A stretch of 64,000 bases of DNA from contig NZ_CP077639.1 in the NCBI RefSeq assembly GCF_019056395.1, positions 2,730,001-2,794,000 of the forward strand. The letters run 5' to 3'. The notes beneath the pieces are model-generated. The model saw only the letters and a program-made list of their open reading frames with translations, had not been told where the DNA came from and did not search any database. Below are positions 43,464 to 53,263 of the stretch, piece after piece; position 1 is the stretch's first letter; the number at the start of each line of letters is the position of its first letter. This stretch comes from Terribacillus sp. DMT04 (GTDB lineage: Bacteria; Bacillota; Bacilli; Bacillales; Amphibacillaceae). Both the position numbers and the translations under genes were made by a program.

Positions 43464-44015
43464 TTAGCGGTCTTCCTCGTCATTGTCTTCGTCTTCGTCA
43501 CCAGTCAGCTGCATATCTTCGTCGACAACTTCGCGAGTTCCTTCGTCGGTATCCCCGCTTTGGTAATCGCCTTCGTAATCGTCCTCTGCAACTTCATCGC
43601 CGTCAATATCATCTTCTTCGTCACCGAAATCTTCATCGAAGCCTTCTTCATCCAATGTAAAGTCTTCTTCCAGATCATCAAGATCTTCATCTTCGTCTGC
43701 TGCACGTTTCTTTCTTTTCTTCGTTGGTTCGACTGTAACATCCTCATCAAACTGATCTACTGAATACCAGCTCTTCAGTCCCCAAAGATTGGATCCTCCA
43801 GTCATAAAGCGTCCATCTACGTTTAGATCTGTATAAAACCGCAGCAATTCGTCATCACGTTGATCTGCACTGAATTGCTTGATTTCGACAATCTTGTTGA
43901 ATATATCTCTATAATCGGTTGCTTTGTTTTCATCCTCAAGAATTAAGTTCGTCAATTCCACGAGGGAAAAGTCAGCAAGCTCTTCTTGGCTGTATTCTTT
44001 CAAACCCACTGTCAC
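43464..44015 (-). CDS. rpoE: RNA polymerase delta subunit
   Basis: Recycling factor of Gram-positive RNA polymerase. The 183 residues have an N-terminal HARE-HTH domain (about 1-90; YTDLNVDGRFMTGGSNLWGLKSWY) and an extremely acidic, disordered C-terminus (about 108-183, mostly D and E). The start is GTG behind AAGGGAG. It precedes pyrG, as in other bacilli. Confidence 0.95.
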   Translation of the reverse strand: MTVGLKEYSQEELADFSLVELTNLILEDENKATDYRDIFNKIVEIKQFSADQRDDELLRFYTDLNVDGRFMTGGSNLWGLKSWYSVDQFDEDVTVEPTKKRKKRAADEDEDLDDLEEDFTLDEEGFDEDFGDEEDDIDGDEVAEDDYEGDYQSGDTDEGTREVVDEDMQLTGDEDEDNDEEDR

Positions 44016-44118
44016 AGCACTCCCTTTGTCAATAAGTTGGTTATGTTCACGTCTTCCGTTTTTGAACCATACCTTACATTATATTGCCAGGCCTGTCAAA
44101 ATGCAATATTTCTTAAAT

Positions 44119-45177
44119 TCAGCGGTTTTTTTTGCTCTGTTTGACATGTTTAGACAGCTGTTTAAATTGTTTACGCTGCTCAAGCTGTGCTTTAACAGAC
44201 GTCTTTCCATCCAGATATTTCAGTTCACGCTGCAGTTTAACATAGCTGCGCAGACGTTCTGCATCTAACTCCCCAACTTGTATGGCATGTTGTACTTGGC
44301 AGCCTGGCTCATTTTTGTGCGTACAATCTCGAAAACGGCAATGTTCTCCGAGCTGTTCGATATCTGCAAATGCAGCCGACACACCATCCTGCTGCTGATC
44401 CCACAACTGCAGCTCGCGCATGCCAGGAGTATCAATAATCATTCCGCCGCCCGGAAGCTGTACAAGCTCTCGGTGTGTGGTCGTGTGCTTGCCTTTGCCG
44501 TCAGCTTCCCGAATGTCACCCGCCAGCTGTACCTCTTTTCCGTACAGCATATTAACGAGCGTTGATTTCCCTGCACCTGAAGAGCCAAGAAAAGCAGCTG
44601 TTACACCTGGCTGAAGCTGTTCCAAGATAGCATCCACACCTTGCCTATCGACAGCGCTTGTAATATGAACTGCCACACCTGGAGCAATTGCTTCTACTTC
44701 CGGCACTTTCTCTGAGATGTCTTCGCATAAGTCTCCCTTGCTCAATACAATAGCAGGCAGAGCTCCGCTATCATAAGCAGCCAGTAAATAGCGCTCCAGC
44801 CGGCGGACATTATAATCTTGATTCAGCGCCATGACGAGAAACACATAATCCACATTTGCAGCTACAATCTGCTCCTTCGTCACACTGCCTGCTTCCTTCC
44901 TGGAGAACTTGCTCTTCCGCGGCAGTAAGCGGTGAATCGTCGCCTTGCCTTCCTCATGCCGAGCGTCAATTAATACCCAATCACCGACCGCTGGATAATC
45001 TCCACTCTGCCGAAACTTTCCTGACGGTGTTGCCAGCAGTTCACCGTGATCATCTAATACTCTGTACGTGTGCTTATGCTCTAATACAATACGCGCAGGG
45101 GTCCAGTCTTTCGTATATTCCTGCCGTGCTGCTTCTAATTGATCATTCCATCCTAATAGATTCCATGCTTTGTTCAT
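44119..45177 (-). CDS. RsgA-family circularly permuted GTPase
   Basis: Ribosome small-subunit-dependent GTPase A family, 352 residues. An OB-fold (about 45-95; VGDWVLIDAR) precedes a permuted GTPase domain (G4-like LSKGDL, then G1 GSSGAGKSTLVN, G3 DTPGM). The C-terminal zinc knuckle is CRFRDCTHKNEPGCQV. The canonical rsgA (yloQ) of bacilli sits elsewhere, near prkC, so this is likely a second, longer paralogue; its target is inferred to be the 30S subunit. It is transcribed behind an unusual leader. Confidence 0.9.
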   Translation of the reverse strand: MNKAWNLLGWNDQLEAARQEYTKDWTPARIVLEHKHTYRVLDDHGELLATPSGKFRQSGDYPAVGDWVLIDARHEEGKATIHRLLPRKSKFSRKEAGSVTKEQIVAANVDYVFLVMALNQDYNVRRLERYLLAAYDSGALPAIVLSKGDLCEDISEKVPEVEAIAPGVAVHITSAVDRQGVDAILEQLQPGVTAAFLGSSGAGKSTLVNMLYGKEVQLAGDIREADGKGKHTTTHRELVQLPGGGMIIDTPGMRELQLWDQQQDGVSAAFADIEQLGEHCRFRDCTHKNEPGCQVQHAIQVGELDAERLRSYVKLQRELKYLDGKTSVKAQLEQRKQFKQLSKHVKQSKKNR

Positions 45178-45210
45178 GTTTTCCTCCTAGTGATAGCTTT
45201 TTTGGCCATA

Positions 45211-45238
45211 ATAAAAAGGACTGTTTGCACAGCCCTTC
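45211..45238 (-). terminator. Terminator in the leader of the RsgA-like gene
   Basis: AAGG-CTGT/ACAG-CCTT stem with one internal mismatch, 4-nt loop and TTTTTATT on the minus strand. It lies about 35 nt upstream of the RsgA-like start and downstream of a 22-codon frame. Confidence 0.75.
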
Positions 45239-45271
45239 CACTAGAAGCTAGAAAATCACAGGGATATCCTG

Positions 45272-45340
45272 TTAATTCAGCCAGGCAGAAGGGATGTGCA
45301 TTGCGACGGACAGCTTTAATTCGATCATAGGTGTCAACAT
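45272..45340 (-). CDS. Possible 22-codon leader peptide upstream of the RsgA-like gene
   Basis: A short frame starting MLTPMIELKL and ending SAWLN, with AGAAAGGG 9 nt upstream of the ATG (two more in-frame ATGs lie closer to the SD). It sits between a good promoter (45396-45425) and a terminator (45211-45238). Whether it is translated is unknown. I do not recognise the peptide. Confidence 0.4.
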   Translation of the reverse strand: MLTPMIELKLSVAMHIPSAWLN

Positions 45341-45395
45341 AAACATCATCCCTTTCTGCACTCGGCTATTTGCCGAATCGCGTTGATTTGTTCTT

Positions 45396-45425
45396 ATCAT
45401 ACATGAGATTGGCTATATTTGTAAA
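45396..45425 (-). promoter_or_regulatory. Promoter of the RsgA-like transcription unit
   Basis: Minus-strand TTTACA (complement 45420-45425), 18-bp spacer, TATGAT (complement 45396-45401). The early transcript has a small hairpin TCGGC/GCCGA. Confidence 0.65.
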
Positions 45426-45458
45426 GCCTATAATTACATAAAGAAAGGAGTGCGGTAT

Positions 45459-46646
45459 ATGTCGATTTTCTTTCTTGTGCTGGCACTATTCCTTCTTTTT
45501 GCCGGACTGGTATTAATAGATTTGTTACTTGGCAAAAAGCAGAGCAAAAGAATGGCTGTCAATCGGCTGATCGGCCATAAACAAGCCTTTGTTTCCTTAT
45601 TTGGTGATGGTATCAGCTTTTATAATGCACTCATTCGCGATATAAAAGCTGCCAAGCATTCGGTAGACATTCAATTCTTTCTTGTAAAATGGGATGAACC
45701 AACACAACAGCTGACAGAACTTTTAAAGCAGCGGGCACAGGAAGGCATTGAGATTCGTTTCTTACTGGACAGAATCGGCGGTTATCGACTGCCGCGCAAG
45801 GAGCGCAGATTATTGCGTCAAGCCGGTGTTATGCTTCGGTTTGCCAATATACCACGCTTTCCTTACCTGTTGTATAATCTTAACTTTCGTAATCACCGAA
45901 AAGTGACCATTATCGACCAACGGACCGTTTATGTCGGAGGATTCAATATCGGGAAAGAGTATTTGAGCAAGGAGCCGCGCTTTGGTTTTTGGCGGGATGC
46001 TGTCGTCAAACTGGAAGGAGAAGCTGTTTACACCTTCGTCCAAGTATTCGCCTCAGATTGGGGACACCATTTCCCTACGTTTCCGAAAGAAGCTCCAGCG
46101 CTTGATGGCGCGCAAGTGGAAATTGTCATAACGGAATCAGATGGTTATGAAGATTGGCTGCTGCATCAAATTCACCAAGCGAAGAGGTATCTTTATATCG
46201 GGACACCTTACTGCGTTCCGACAAAGCGCATAGAAGCAGCGCTCAAGCGGGCGTCTGATCGCGGTGTGGACGTTCGGCTGCTTTTACCTTACAAAGTTGA
46301 CCATTATATCGTTAACCAAGTATCCTTTCATTTTGCACGGCGGCTGCTGCGTTATGGGATACGTGTAAACTTATATCACAATGGCTTTTATCACGCTAAA
46401 ATTTTGCTGAGTGACGGGGAAAGATGTGCGGTAGGTTCTGCTAATCTTGATGGCCGGAGTTTATTAATTAATAAGGAACTCACACTCACAATCCGTGAAA
46501 ATGACCTCTTTTATGCCCAGTTGCTGGAACTTTGGAAAAAAGATGAGAAAGCCAGTGTCTCGGCATCACTCGCTGTCATGCAAGAACGCCGATTACTAGC
46601 CAAGCTAACCGGCATCCTTTTCCGGCCGCTGCGTCATTATCTGTAA
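45459..46646 (+). CDS. Phospholipase D-family protein, cardiolipin synthase-like
   Basis: 395 residues from the ATG at 45459 (AAAGGAG 8 nt upstream; an ATG three codons earlier lacks spacing). One N-terminal membrane segment (about 2-24), then two HKD phosphodiesterase motifs: NHRKVTIIDQRTVYVGG near 145 and YHAKILLSDGERCAVGSAN near 310. Two-HKD membrane proteins of this length in bacilli are cardiolipin synthases; it has one membrane helix rather than two, so exact substrate is inferred. Confidence 0.88.
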   Translation: MSIFFLVLALFLLFAGLVLIDLLLGKKQSKRMAVNRLIGHKQAFVSLFGDGISFYNALIRDIKAAKHSVDIQFFLVKWDEPTQQLTELLKQRAQEGIEIRFLLDRIGGYRLPRKERRLLRQAGVMLRFANIPRFPYLLYNLNFRNHRKVTIIDQRTVYVGGFNIGKEYLSKEPRFGFWRDAVVKLEGEAVYTFVQVFASDWGHHFPTFPKEAPALDGAQVEIVITESDGYEDWLLHQIHQAKRYLYIGTPYCVPTKRIEAALKRASDRGVDVRLLLPYKVDHYIVNQVSFHFARRLLRYGIRVNLYHNGFYHAKILLSDGERCAVGSANLDGRSLLINKELTLTIRENDLFYAQLLELWKKDEKASVSASLAVMQERRLLAKLTGILFRPLRHYL

Positions 46647-46773
46647 AGAACAAAGCATAGATAATCAATTGTAAATATGAGCAATAATGTTAGGCAATAC
46701 GATGTCCCCCGCTAATGTAGGTTTCCTAAACAACGACATGTATTTCCTAAGCTCTCTCCAGTTTTTAGTGCAC

Positions 46774-46826
46774 AAAAAAATCCAAACGAATTGGCTTTTA
46801 ATTAGCAGCCTCGTTTGGATTTTTAA
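46774..46826. terminator. Bidirectional argS terminator
   Basis: ATCCAAACG/CGTTTGGAT with A7 on the left and TTTTTA on the right; inner GGCT/AGCC pairs. Serves argS (minus) and probably the cardiolipin synthase gene (plus). Confidence 0.88.
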
Positions 46827-46856
46827 TTTAGCTCTAGTCCAAGCCACGTTTTCGTC

Positions 46857-48527
46857 TTACATTTTCTCCGGTGCTTCTACACTGATAAGTTTCAATGTAT
46901 TTTTAATAGTAATTCGCACTGCTTTCATTAATGCGATACGCGCTTTTGTTAAAGCTTCATTTTCCGGGTTTAATACTTTCTCGGCGTTGTAGAAGCTGTG
47001 AAGTGCGCTGGCAAGGTCAAATGCATACTGTGTCATGCGATGCGGCATGCGTTTTTCCGCTGCATCTGCGACAACTTGCGGGAATTCACCAAGACGTTTC
47101 AAGAGATCCAGTTCTTTTTCTGCAGTCAGAAGACTAGCATCAAAGGCATCATCTGTTTGGAAGCCTTTCTCCGCAGCCTGCGCCAGCATCGTGCTAATTC
47201 GCGCATAAGCATATTGAACATAAAATACTGGGTTCTCGTTGGATTGTGATTTAGCCAAATCCATATCGAAATCCAAGTGCGTATCACTAGAACGCATAAC
47301 GAAGAAGTAACGCATGGCGTCAATGCCTACCTCATCCATCAATTCACGCAGTGTTACAGCTTTACCAGTACGCTTACTCATCTTCACTTTCTCGCCGTTC
47401 TCGAACAAGTTAACCATTTGGATAATTGTTACTTCCAGCGTATCAGCATTGTTACCTAGCGCTTGAATTGCTGCACGCATACGCGGGATATAACCGTGGT
47501 GATCGGCACCCCACACGTTAATCAGCTTGGAGAATCCGCGATCAAGTTTTGATTTATGGTACGCAATATCTGGCGTTAAGTAGGTGTAACTGCCGTCTTG
47601 TTTAATCAGTACACGATCTTTATCGTCACCAAAATCAGTTGAGCGGAACCAAACAGCTCCGTCTTTTTCAAAGACATAGCCATTTTCGCGAAGTGTTGCT
47701 AATGCTGTATCAATTTTTCCATCTTGGTATAAAGAAGTCTCTGAATACCATACATCAAATGGAACGCGGAAATCAGCAAGATCTTTTTCAAGCTTTTTCA
47801 ATTCATATGTCAGACCATATTGACGGAAGAAGGCAAGACGCTCTTCTTCTGTTTTTTCAGTTAAGCTGTCTCCATGTTCTTTGGCAAGCTCTTGTCCAAT
47901 GCCGATGATGTCTTTACCGTGGTAGCCATCTTCCGGCATTTCAGCGTCTTGTCCTAATGCTTGCAAGTAACGCGCCTGCACACTGCGTGCAAGATTGTCG
48001 ATTTGATTCCCTGCATCGTTAATATAATATTCGCGGCCAACGTCATATCCAGCTGCATCAAGAATATTACTAAGCGCATCTCCTACAGCCGCCCCGCGGG
48101 CATGTCCAAGGTGTAAATCACCTGTCGGGTTTGCAGAAACAAACTCAACTTGTACTTTTTCGCCTTGCCCTGTATTCGTGCGGCCAAAATCGTCGCCGGC
48201 ATTTAAGATTGTTGATACAAGTTCCCCAAGATAATCGTTTCTCATAAAGAAGTTGATAAATCCTGGACCAGCGATTTCAATTTTCTCAACTGGAGCATTT
48301 TCATAATTAAAATGCTTTTGCAGATCTTCTGCAATGGCGCGCGGTGCTTTTTTGGCAACGCGTGCAAGCTGCATTGCAATATTTGTCGCATAGTCGCCAT
48401 GTGCTTTATCTTTCGGCTGCTCCAAAATGATTGCTGGAATAGACTGTTCATCAGCCAGACCTGCTGTATAAACGGCGTCTTGAATTGCCGCTTTTAATTT
48501 TTGTTCCGTTTGTTGTACGATGTTCAT
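46857..48527 (-). CDS. argS: Arginyl-tRNA synthetase
   Basis: Class I synthetase, 556 residues. N-terminal Arg-specific domain (about 1-110), HIGH-type motif in [29 protein letters not shown]-type loop [21 protein letters not shown], and DALR anticodon domain at the C-terminus. The start overlaps the ywiB stop as ATGA. Confidence 0.98.
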   Translation of the reverse strand: MNIVQQTEQKLKAAIQDAVYTAGLADEQSIPAIILEQPKDKAHGDYATNIAMQLARVAKKAPRAIAEDLQKHFNYENAPVEKIEIAGPGFINFFMRNDYLGELVSTILNAGDDFGRTNTGQGEKVQVEFVSANPTGDLHLGHARGAAVGDALSNILDAAGYDVGREYYINDAGNQIDNLARSVQARYLQALGQDAEMPEDGYHGKDIIGIGQELAKEHGDSLTEKTEEERLAFFRQYGLTYELKKLEKDLADFRVPFDVWYSETSLYQDGKIDTALATLRENGYVFEKDGAVWFRSTDFGDDKDRVLIKQDGSYTYLTPDIAYHKSKLDRGFSKLINVWGADHHGYIPRMRAAIQALGNNADTLEVTIIQMVNLFENGEKVKMSKRTGKAVTLRELMDEVGIDAMRYFFVMRSSDTHLDFDMDLAKSQSNENPVFYVQYAYARISTMLAQAAEKGFQTDDAFDASLLTAEKELDLLKRLGEFPQVVADAAEKRMPHRMTQYAFDLASALHSFYNAEKVLNPENEALTKARIALMKAVRITIKNTLKLISVEAPEKM

Positions 48528-48964
48528 CCGTTACTCTCCTTTTGCACACGCAACGTCAATGCATGCTTTCGTGTCTGCACTTGATTGAGTGTTACCGTAT
48601 AGCTTATTGTAAGCTCTGCCGGGCTGTCAGCAGCGAGCGGCGAGAACTGCATCGCGTGTGTGCTTGTTTCCATATGCATTGTACCATAAGGATGCCGGTA
48701 TACGTTCTCTGTCGGCAGATTTCTTACAAAAACTTGCTTCATTTCAAAGCCGCCTGTACGTTTGATACTCACCTTATCTGCCGTGATGGTTATCATCGTA
48801 TTCGTATCTTCAACTTCTTCTGATTTCTCTGTAAAACGTACAACTGTCAACCCGCCATTTGCGGAATACGTGCCAGCTGTTTGTAATGTTGTGTGCTCTG
48901 TATCTTCTTCATCTGTTATTGCCGTATCCATTTCAATCCATACTGGAATTTTCGTCTTACTCAA
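48524..48964 (-). CDS. ywiB: DUF1934 family protein (YwiB)
   Basis: A lipocalin-like beta-barrel family of unknown function, 146 residues from TTG 48962-48964 (AAGGGGG 7 nt upstream). It contains [24 protein letters not shown] and an alternating strand C-terminus ending [16 protein letters not shown]. Coupled to argS by a 4-nt overlap, as in B. subtilis. Confidence 0.85.
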   Translation of the reverse strand: MSKTKIPVWIEMDTAITDEEDTEHTTLQTAGTYSANGGLTVVRFTEKSEEVEDTNTMITITADKVSIKRTGGFEMKQVFVRNLPTENVYRHPYGTMHMETSTHAMQFSPLAADSPAELTISYTVTLNQVQTRKHALTLRVQKESNG

Positions 48965-48988
48965 GCAGCTTCCCCCTTGCAGCAAGAA

Positions 48989-49020
48989 AAACGCTCCCTT
49001 AGGAAGCGCCTCTCTTTTTT
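48989..49020. terminator. speE terminator
   Basis: CGCTTCC/GGGAGCG hairpin with a 3-nt loop, one mismatch, T5 on the minus strand and CTTTTTT on the plus strand. Lies at the speE stop, upstream of the ywiB SD. Confidence 0.8.
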
Positions 49021-49846
49021 ATTTTAATAAATCCTGTACAAACTTCGGCAGTACGAAAGCAGCGTGGTGCAGTTCTGGCGTGTAATACTTCGTCTCTATG
49101 TGCGGAAGACCCGATGCATCCACTTCTTTCGGATGATGTACCTTACTTCCCATCGTAAATGTCCATAAACCGCTTGGATATGTTGGGATATTCGCCGTAT
49201 AAAGTGCTGTTACAGGGAAAATTTCTTTGACATCTTTGTTGACTTGCGTAATCAAATCCGCCTTGAACCACGGATTATCCGTCTGCGCTACAAACAAGCC
49301 ATCTTCCTTGAGCGCTTTTGCAATACCAGCATAAAATCCTTTGCTGAAAAGGTTAACTGCTGGTCCTACCGGTTCGGTGGAGTCCACCATAATTACGTCA
49401 TAGACATTTTCACTTTCTGCAATGTGCATAAAACCGTCTCCCACACGCACATCCGCTCGCGGATCATCTATCATGCCAGCAATGGTCGGTAAGAATTTCT
49501 TCGAGTATTCGATTACCTTGCCGTCGATATCTACAAGTATGACTTTCTTTACTTTGTCATGCTTTAGTACTTCACGAATAACACCGCCATCGCCACCGCC
49601 TACGATAAGTACGTTTTCCGGGTTCGGATGTGTGAACAAAGGTACATGGGCTAGCATCTCGTGGTAAACAAACTCATCACGTTCTGTTGTCATAACCATG
49701 CCATCCAATGTCAGCATATTGCCCCATTCTTCTGTCTCCAGCATGTCCAGCTTTTGAAATTCAGTCTGTTCGCTATGCAAAGAGCGCTTCACTTTAGCTG
49801 TAATACCAAAGCTCTCTGTCTGTTTTTCTGTATACCAAAGTTCCAT
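49019..49846 (-). CDS. speE: Spermidine synthase
   Basis: Transfers aminopropyl from decarboxylated SAM to putrescine. 275 residues from ATG 49844-49846 ([14 protein letters not shown]). It has LMTLDG-like [21 protein letters not shown], the [18 protein letters not shown] loop and DSTEPVGPA active-site segment. speB, which follows in B. subtilis, is missing here. Confidence 0.96.
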   Translation of the reverse strand: MELWYTEKQTESFGITAKVKRSLHSEQTEFQKLDMLETEEWGNMLTLDGMVMTTERDEFVYHEMLAHVPLFTHPNPENVLIVGGGDGGVIREVLKHDKVKKVILVDIDGKVIEYSKKFLPTIAGMIDDPRADVRVGDGFMHIAESENVYDVIMVDSTEPVGPAVNLFSKGFYAGIAKALKEDGLFVAQTDNPWFKADLITQVNKDVKEIFPVTALYTANIPTYPSGLWTFTMGSKVHHPKEVDASGLPHIETKYYTPELHHAAFVLPKFVQDLLK

Positions 49847-50030
49847 TAGCACTCAAAACCCCTCTGTGTATAGAATCCTATATCATCTCGCAACTAGTGT
49901 TGGTCATTTTTATAGCTTTAAACAATCAAATTATAGTGAAAATCAGAAAAAAAGCAACCCTTGGGAAGGTTTATTATCCTGCATGATGCCGATACTGTTC
50001 TAGACACCATGAAGGAAGCAGGCGATAGAC

Positions 50031-52061
50031 TTGATTCGGATTCCTATACGACGTTGGCACAAGTGGCTCCGCCCGAAAAGATTGCTCTTACTCGGACTTG
50101 GAAGTATCGTTACGGCAATCACCGGACTGCTCCTCATCTGCTATTTGATGGGACCGCCGCCAATGACAAGCAAGTGGAGTACAACATTTTATGCAAATGA
50201 CGACACCATCCTTGGAGAGCACTATGGCAATACACCTAAACGCTGGAAATCATTAGAGGAAGTATCTCCTCATTTAATTCATGCCACCATTTTGGCAGAA
50301 GACAAGCATTTCTACAACCATCACGGTTTTGCTTGGAAACGGATATTTGCTGCCGCTTTAAAGGATCTTCAGGCCGGTGCCAAAGTAGAAGGTGCCAGCA
50401 CCATTACGCAGCAGTATGCGAAAAACTTGTATCTTACCAATGATAAAACGTGGACCCGGAAACTGAAGGAAGCGATTTACACGATACGCTTGGAAATGTT
50501 TTATTCCAAGGATGAGATTTTAGAAGGCTACTTAAATAGCATCTATTACGGGCATGGCATGTATGGTATTCAAGCTGCCAGCGATTATTATGTGGGCAAA
50601 GACCCAGCTTCTCTTTCTGGTGCAGAAGCTGCACTGCTTGCCGGTATACCAAAAGGACCATCCTATTACTCGCCATTTCAGAACAAAGAGCTTGCTAATG
50701 AACGCCAAGCTTACATTTATGGACTGCTGCAAAAGGAAGGCTATATTACGGAACCGGAAACGCTGCCTGCTGTATCCTTATCGACTGAGCAAGAACGCGA
50801 AACGATTAAACGTGCAGGTTACTTTCAAGACCATATAACAGATGAACTTGCCGATGTATTGGAGATGGATGAAGACGAGGTGTCCGATGCTGGTTATCGC
50901 GTCTATACAACGATGGACCCTGTGCTTCAGCAGCAGCTTGAACATCAAGTAGCAGATACCATCCCATCTTCTGCCGATGTGCAAACAGGAGCTGTTGCTA
51001 TGCATCCAAAAACAGGTGCTATTGCGGCCATGGTTGGAGGAACCGATTATAACGAAAGTACATATAACCGAGCCACGTCGTCCAAGCGGATGCCTGGTTC
51101 CGCTTTCAAACCTTTTGTTTATTACACAGCGCTAAAACATGGATTCACTCCAACGACAAAGCTGCAAAGCGAGGAAACAACTTTCGATCTGCCAAATGGT
51201 GAAGTGTACGCTCCTGGCAATTACCATGGCTATTATGCCAATGAAGAGATTACGATGGAAGAAGCCATTGCGATGTCAGATAATATTTATGCTGTCAAAA
51301 CAAATATGATGGTTGGAGCAGAGAATGTGGCGGCTGATGCCAAGAAGCTTGGAATAATGAGTGACTTGCAAGCTGTTCCCTCCCTCGCACTTGGGACCTC
51401 GCCGGTGACTGTCGAAGAAATGAGCGTTGCTTACAGCCGGATTGCCAATGGTGGTAAACCAGTAGAAAGCTATACAATTGAAAAAGTCGTTGATCAGCAA
51501 GGTAAAACAGTTTACACGCATAAACCGACCAAGCAGAAAAGCCGACTGGATTCGAAAAGACTATTTGTTCTTACCAACTTAATGACAGGTATATTTGACG
51601 ATACGCTCAGCAGCTATATGCGTGTAACAGGAGCTACTATTAAAGACCAGCTGAGCCGTCCTTATGCTGGAAAATCCGGGACTACCAGCTCTGATAGCTG
51701 GATGGCTGGATTTAGTCCTGATTTGGTGACAACCGTTTGGACTGGCTATGATGATAACCGCTCCATGGATAAAGTAAAGGAACTTACCTACAGTAAACAA
51801 ATTTGGGCTGGGTTTATGGAGGATGCCCATAAAGGGCAGCCAATTGAAGCTTTTCAGCCGCCAGCTGGCGTTCGCGGTGTTTTTATCGACCCCGATTCTG
51901 GTCTTTTGTCTTCACCTTCTTGCGAGAAGCGTCGTTTTACTTATTTTGTGAAAGGAACAGAACCAAAGCAGTACTGTCACGCAGATATAGACAGGGAACC
52001 GCTGCATCCAGATGAAGAAACTCCTGCCAGACGGAAACGCTGGTTTGACTGGTTATTTTAA
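50031..52061 (+). CDS. pbpG: Class A penicillin-binding protein, PbpG (PBP2d)-like
   Basis: Bifunctional peptidoglycan synthase of 676 residues: cytoplasmic basic N-terminus, membrane segment (about 18-40), glycosyltransferase GT51 domain (ILAEDKHFYNHHGF with catalytic Glu, GASTITQQYAKNLYL), and transpeptidase with SxxK in PGSAFKP, SDN and KSGTT. A short C-terminal cysteine-containing tail follows. Its place opposite speE matches pbpG, a sigma-F/sigma-G sporulation PBP in B. subtilis. The start is TTG with GAAGGAAG 12 nt upstream, a long spacing, so an alternative start is possible. Confidence 0.92.
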   Translation: MIRIPIRRWHKWLRPKRLLLLGLGSIVTAITGLLLICYLMGPPPMTSKWSTTFYANDDTILGEHYGNTPKRWKSLEEVSPHLIHATILAEDKHFYNHHGFAWKRIFAAALKDLQAGAKVEGASTITQQYAKNLYLTNDKTWTRKLKEAIYTIRLEMFYSKDEILEGYLNSIYYGHGMYGIQAASDYYVGKDPASLSGAEAALLAGIPKGPSYYSPFQNKELANERQAYIYGLLQKEGYITEPETLPAVSLSTEQERETIKRAGYFQDHITDELADVLEMDEDEVSDAGYRVYTTMDPVLQQQLEHQVADTIPSSADVQTGAVAMHPKTGAIAAMVGGTDYNESTYNRATSSKRMPGSAFKPFVYYTALKHGFTPTTKLQSEETTFDLPNGEVYAPGNYHGYYANEEITMEEAIAMSDNIYAVKTNMMVGAENVAADAKKLGIMSDLQAVPSLALGTSPVTVEEMSVAYSRIANGGKPVESYTIEKVVDQQGKTVYTHKPTKQKSRLDSKRLFVLTNLMTGIFDDTLSSYMRVTGATIKDQLSRPYAGKSGTTSSDSWMAGFSPDLVTTVWTGYDDNRSMDKVKELTYSKQIWAGFMEDAHKGQPIEAFQPPAGVRGVFIDPDSGLLSSPSCEKRRFTYFVKGTEPKQYCHADIDREPLHPDEETPARRKRWFDWLF

Positions 52062-52065
52062 ATGA

Positions 52066-52497
52066 AAAGAGCCGTTGGAACAAACCAAGATCAATTCACT
52101 CTAAAAGCGAACGATGACTAGATCCATACTTTTTAATGCAGCCCTCTGATGCTGCCTTTCCAACTTTAGCTGTTATCGCCGGACAAGAATGGCTTTTGAA
52201 GTAGACACCGACAAGAAAATTGCTTCTTATTTTCGAGGAGTCTACGTATTTCTTCTACAAAAGTGAAGGTCTCTCATAACAAGAATCAGCGTAGGAAATA
52301 CACGGAGACTCCCGCGGGAGGAAGGCTAGGTTAGACCCCGCAGTGCGGTTTTTGCACGAGGAGGCTAACCAGCCGCCCGCAGGAAAGCGGAGTGTATTTC
52401 CGAAGCGATGCTCTCACCTTCATTTCCAATGCAAAAAATCCAAACAATGCAATATTGTTTGGATTTTTTATAGCTTAAACAGTGATGTCCCAGCGGC
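52066..52497 (+). repeat. Dispersed intergenic repeat, copy 2 (full length)
   Basis: Matches copy 3 (59944-60275, opposite strand) over nearly its full length: CTAAAAGC, GATGACTAGATCCATAC, GCAGCCCTCTGA, ACTTTAGCTGTTATCG, CGACAAGAAAAT, GGAGTCTACGTA and the ATCCAAACAATGC terminator end. It includes a large palindrome (52289-52401) with outer arms GGAAATACAC/GTGTATTTCC and inner arms GGCTAGGTTAG/CTAACCAGCC that copy 3 lacks. It begins right after the pbpG stop and ends 8 bp before the ywhD stop. Confidence 0.85.
52432..52470. terminator. ywhD terminator inside repeat copy 2
   Basis: Perfect 11-bp stem ATCCAAACAAT/ATTGTTTGGAT, 5-nt loop, A6 on the left and T6 on the right. Confidence 0.92.
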
Positions 52498-52505
52498 TTC
52501 TTAGC

Positions 52506-53006
52506 TTATTGAAGCTGGTTTTCCAAGTCTTTTGAAGTTCTTTCCCAGAATTCAGGTTTGTATGTCTGGAAGAATTCAAGCAGCAATTCTTTTGATAAGT
52601 CATCCATATGTTCCAGCACGTACATGCCTTTCATCGATTGCTCCATGTGTTTCACGTGCTCTGGCATGGACTTGTACGCAATTCGGTTTGGACGGTCAAC
52701 GATGATCTCGCTGGCAGCTGCACCAAGATAGTATGGACCGTCTTTGCTATTTTGCACTGTAACCCAAACAATCCAATACCGTTTGCCGTCTTGCACTTTA
52801 TCTTTATCATTCTGAAAACGCACACGTCTTTCTACCTGGCTGCGCGCATGCATCGCAGCCATATCTACATAGGCCGTCTTCTCATGCGGATCCACGATGA
52901 CCGGGCTCATGTTCTCCAGACTGATAGCACCGACGCCGTAACCGCCATGCCCATCTGTTGAGTCATCCTTCATAATCGTGAAAGCATTATTCTTCTTCTT
53001 TTCCAT
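52506..53006 (-). CDS. ywhD: YwhD family protein
   Basis: 166-residue soluble protein of unknown function, conserved between pbpG and ywgA in bacilli. Recognisable blocks are GGYGVGAISLENMSPV, YVDMAAMHARSQVE, RYWIVWVTV and a helical C-terminus. Confidence 0.88.
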   Translation of the reverse strand: MEKKKNNAFTIMKDDSTDGHGGYGVGAISLENMSPVIVDPHEKTAYVDMAAMHARSQVERRVRFQNDKDKVQDGKRYWIVWVTVQNSKDGPYYLGAAASEIIVDRPNRIAYKSMPEHVKHMEQSMKGMYVLEHMDDLSKELLLEFFQTYKPEFWERTSKDLENQLQ

Positions 53007-53034
53007 ATTTACCGCTCCCTCGACTTTTGCTTCT

Positions 53035-53064
53035 ATAGTAGCATGCGACAGATTATTACTTCAA
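53035..53064 (-). promoter_or_regulatory. Candidate ywhD promoter
   Basis: Minus-strand TTGAAG, 18-bp spacer, TACTAT preceded by TGC (extended -10), about 30 bp upstream of ywhD. Confidence 0.5.
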
Positions 53065-53263
53065 TTCAATTGTTTTATCAATATGACAAGTCACTCAAAA
53101 CTGCTAAATAAATCAAACTTAAACATATCACTGTACCTGCTAGATCACAAAAATAACACCAGCTACTTCATTCTAAAAGAAGAATAGCCCCCTCACAAAA
53201 ACAGATTAAGTCATGCATCACCCGGGAAGAGTACAACACAGCGACTGCAGAAAGGAAGATTTG

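Larger units (their letters stand above)
52062..52505. other. pbpG-ywhD convergent intergenic region
   Basis: 444 bp filled almost entirely by repeat copy 2, which includes the ywhD terminator. No gene. Confidence 0.7.

Noticed and set aside
46665-46736. 24-codon minus-strand frame downstream of argS with AGGA before its ATG
   Set aside because: Falls after the argS terminator without a promoter or its own terminator; too short to support.
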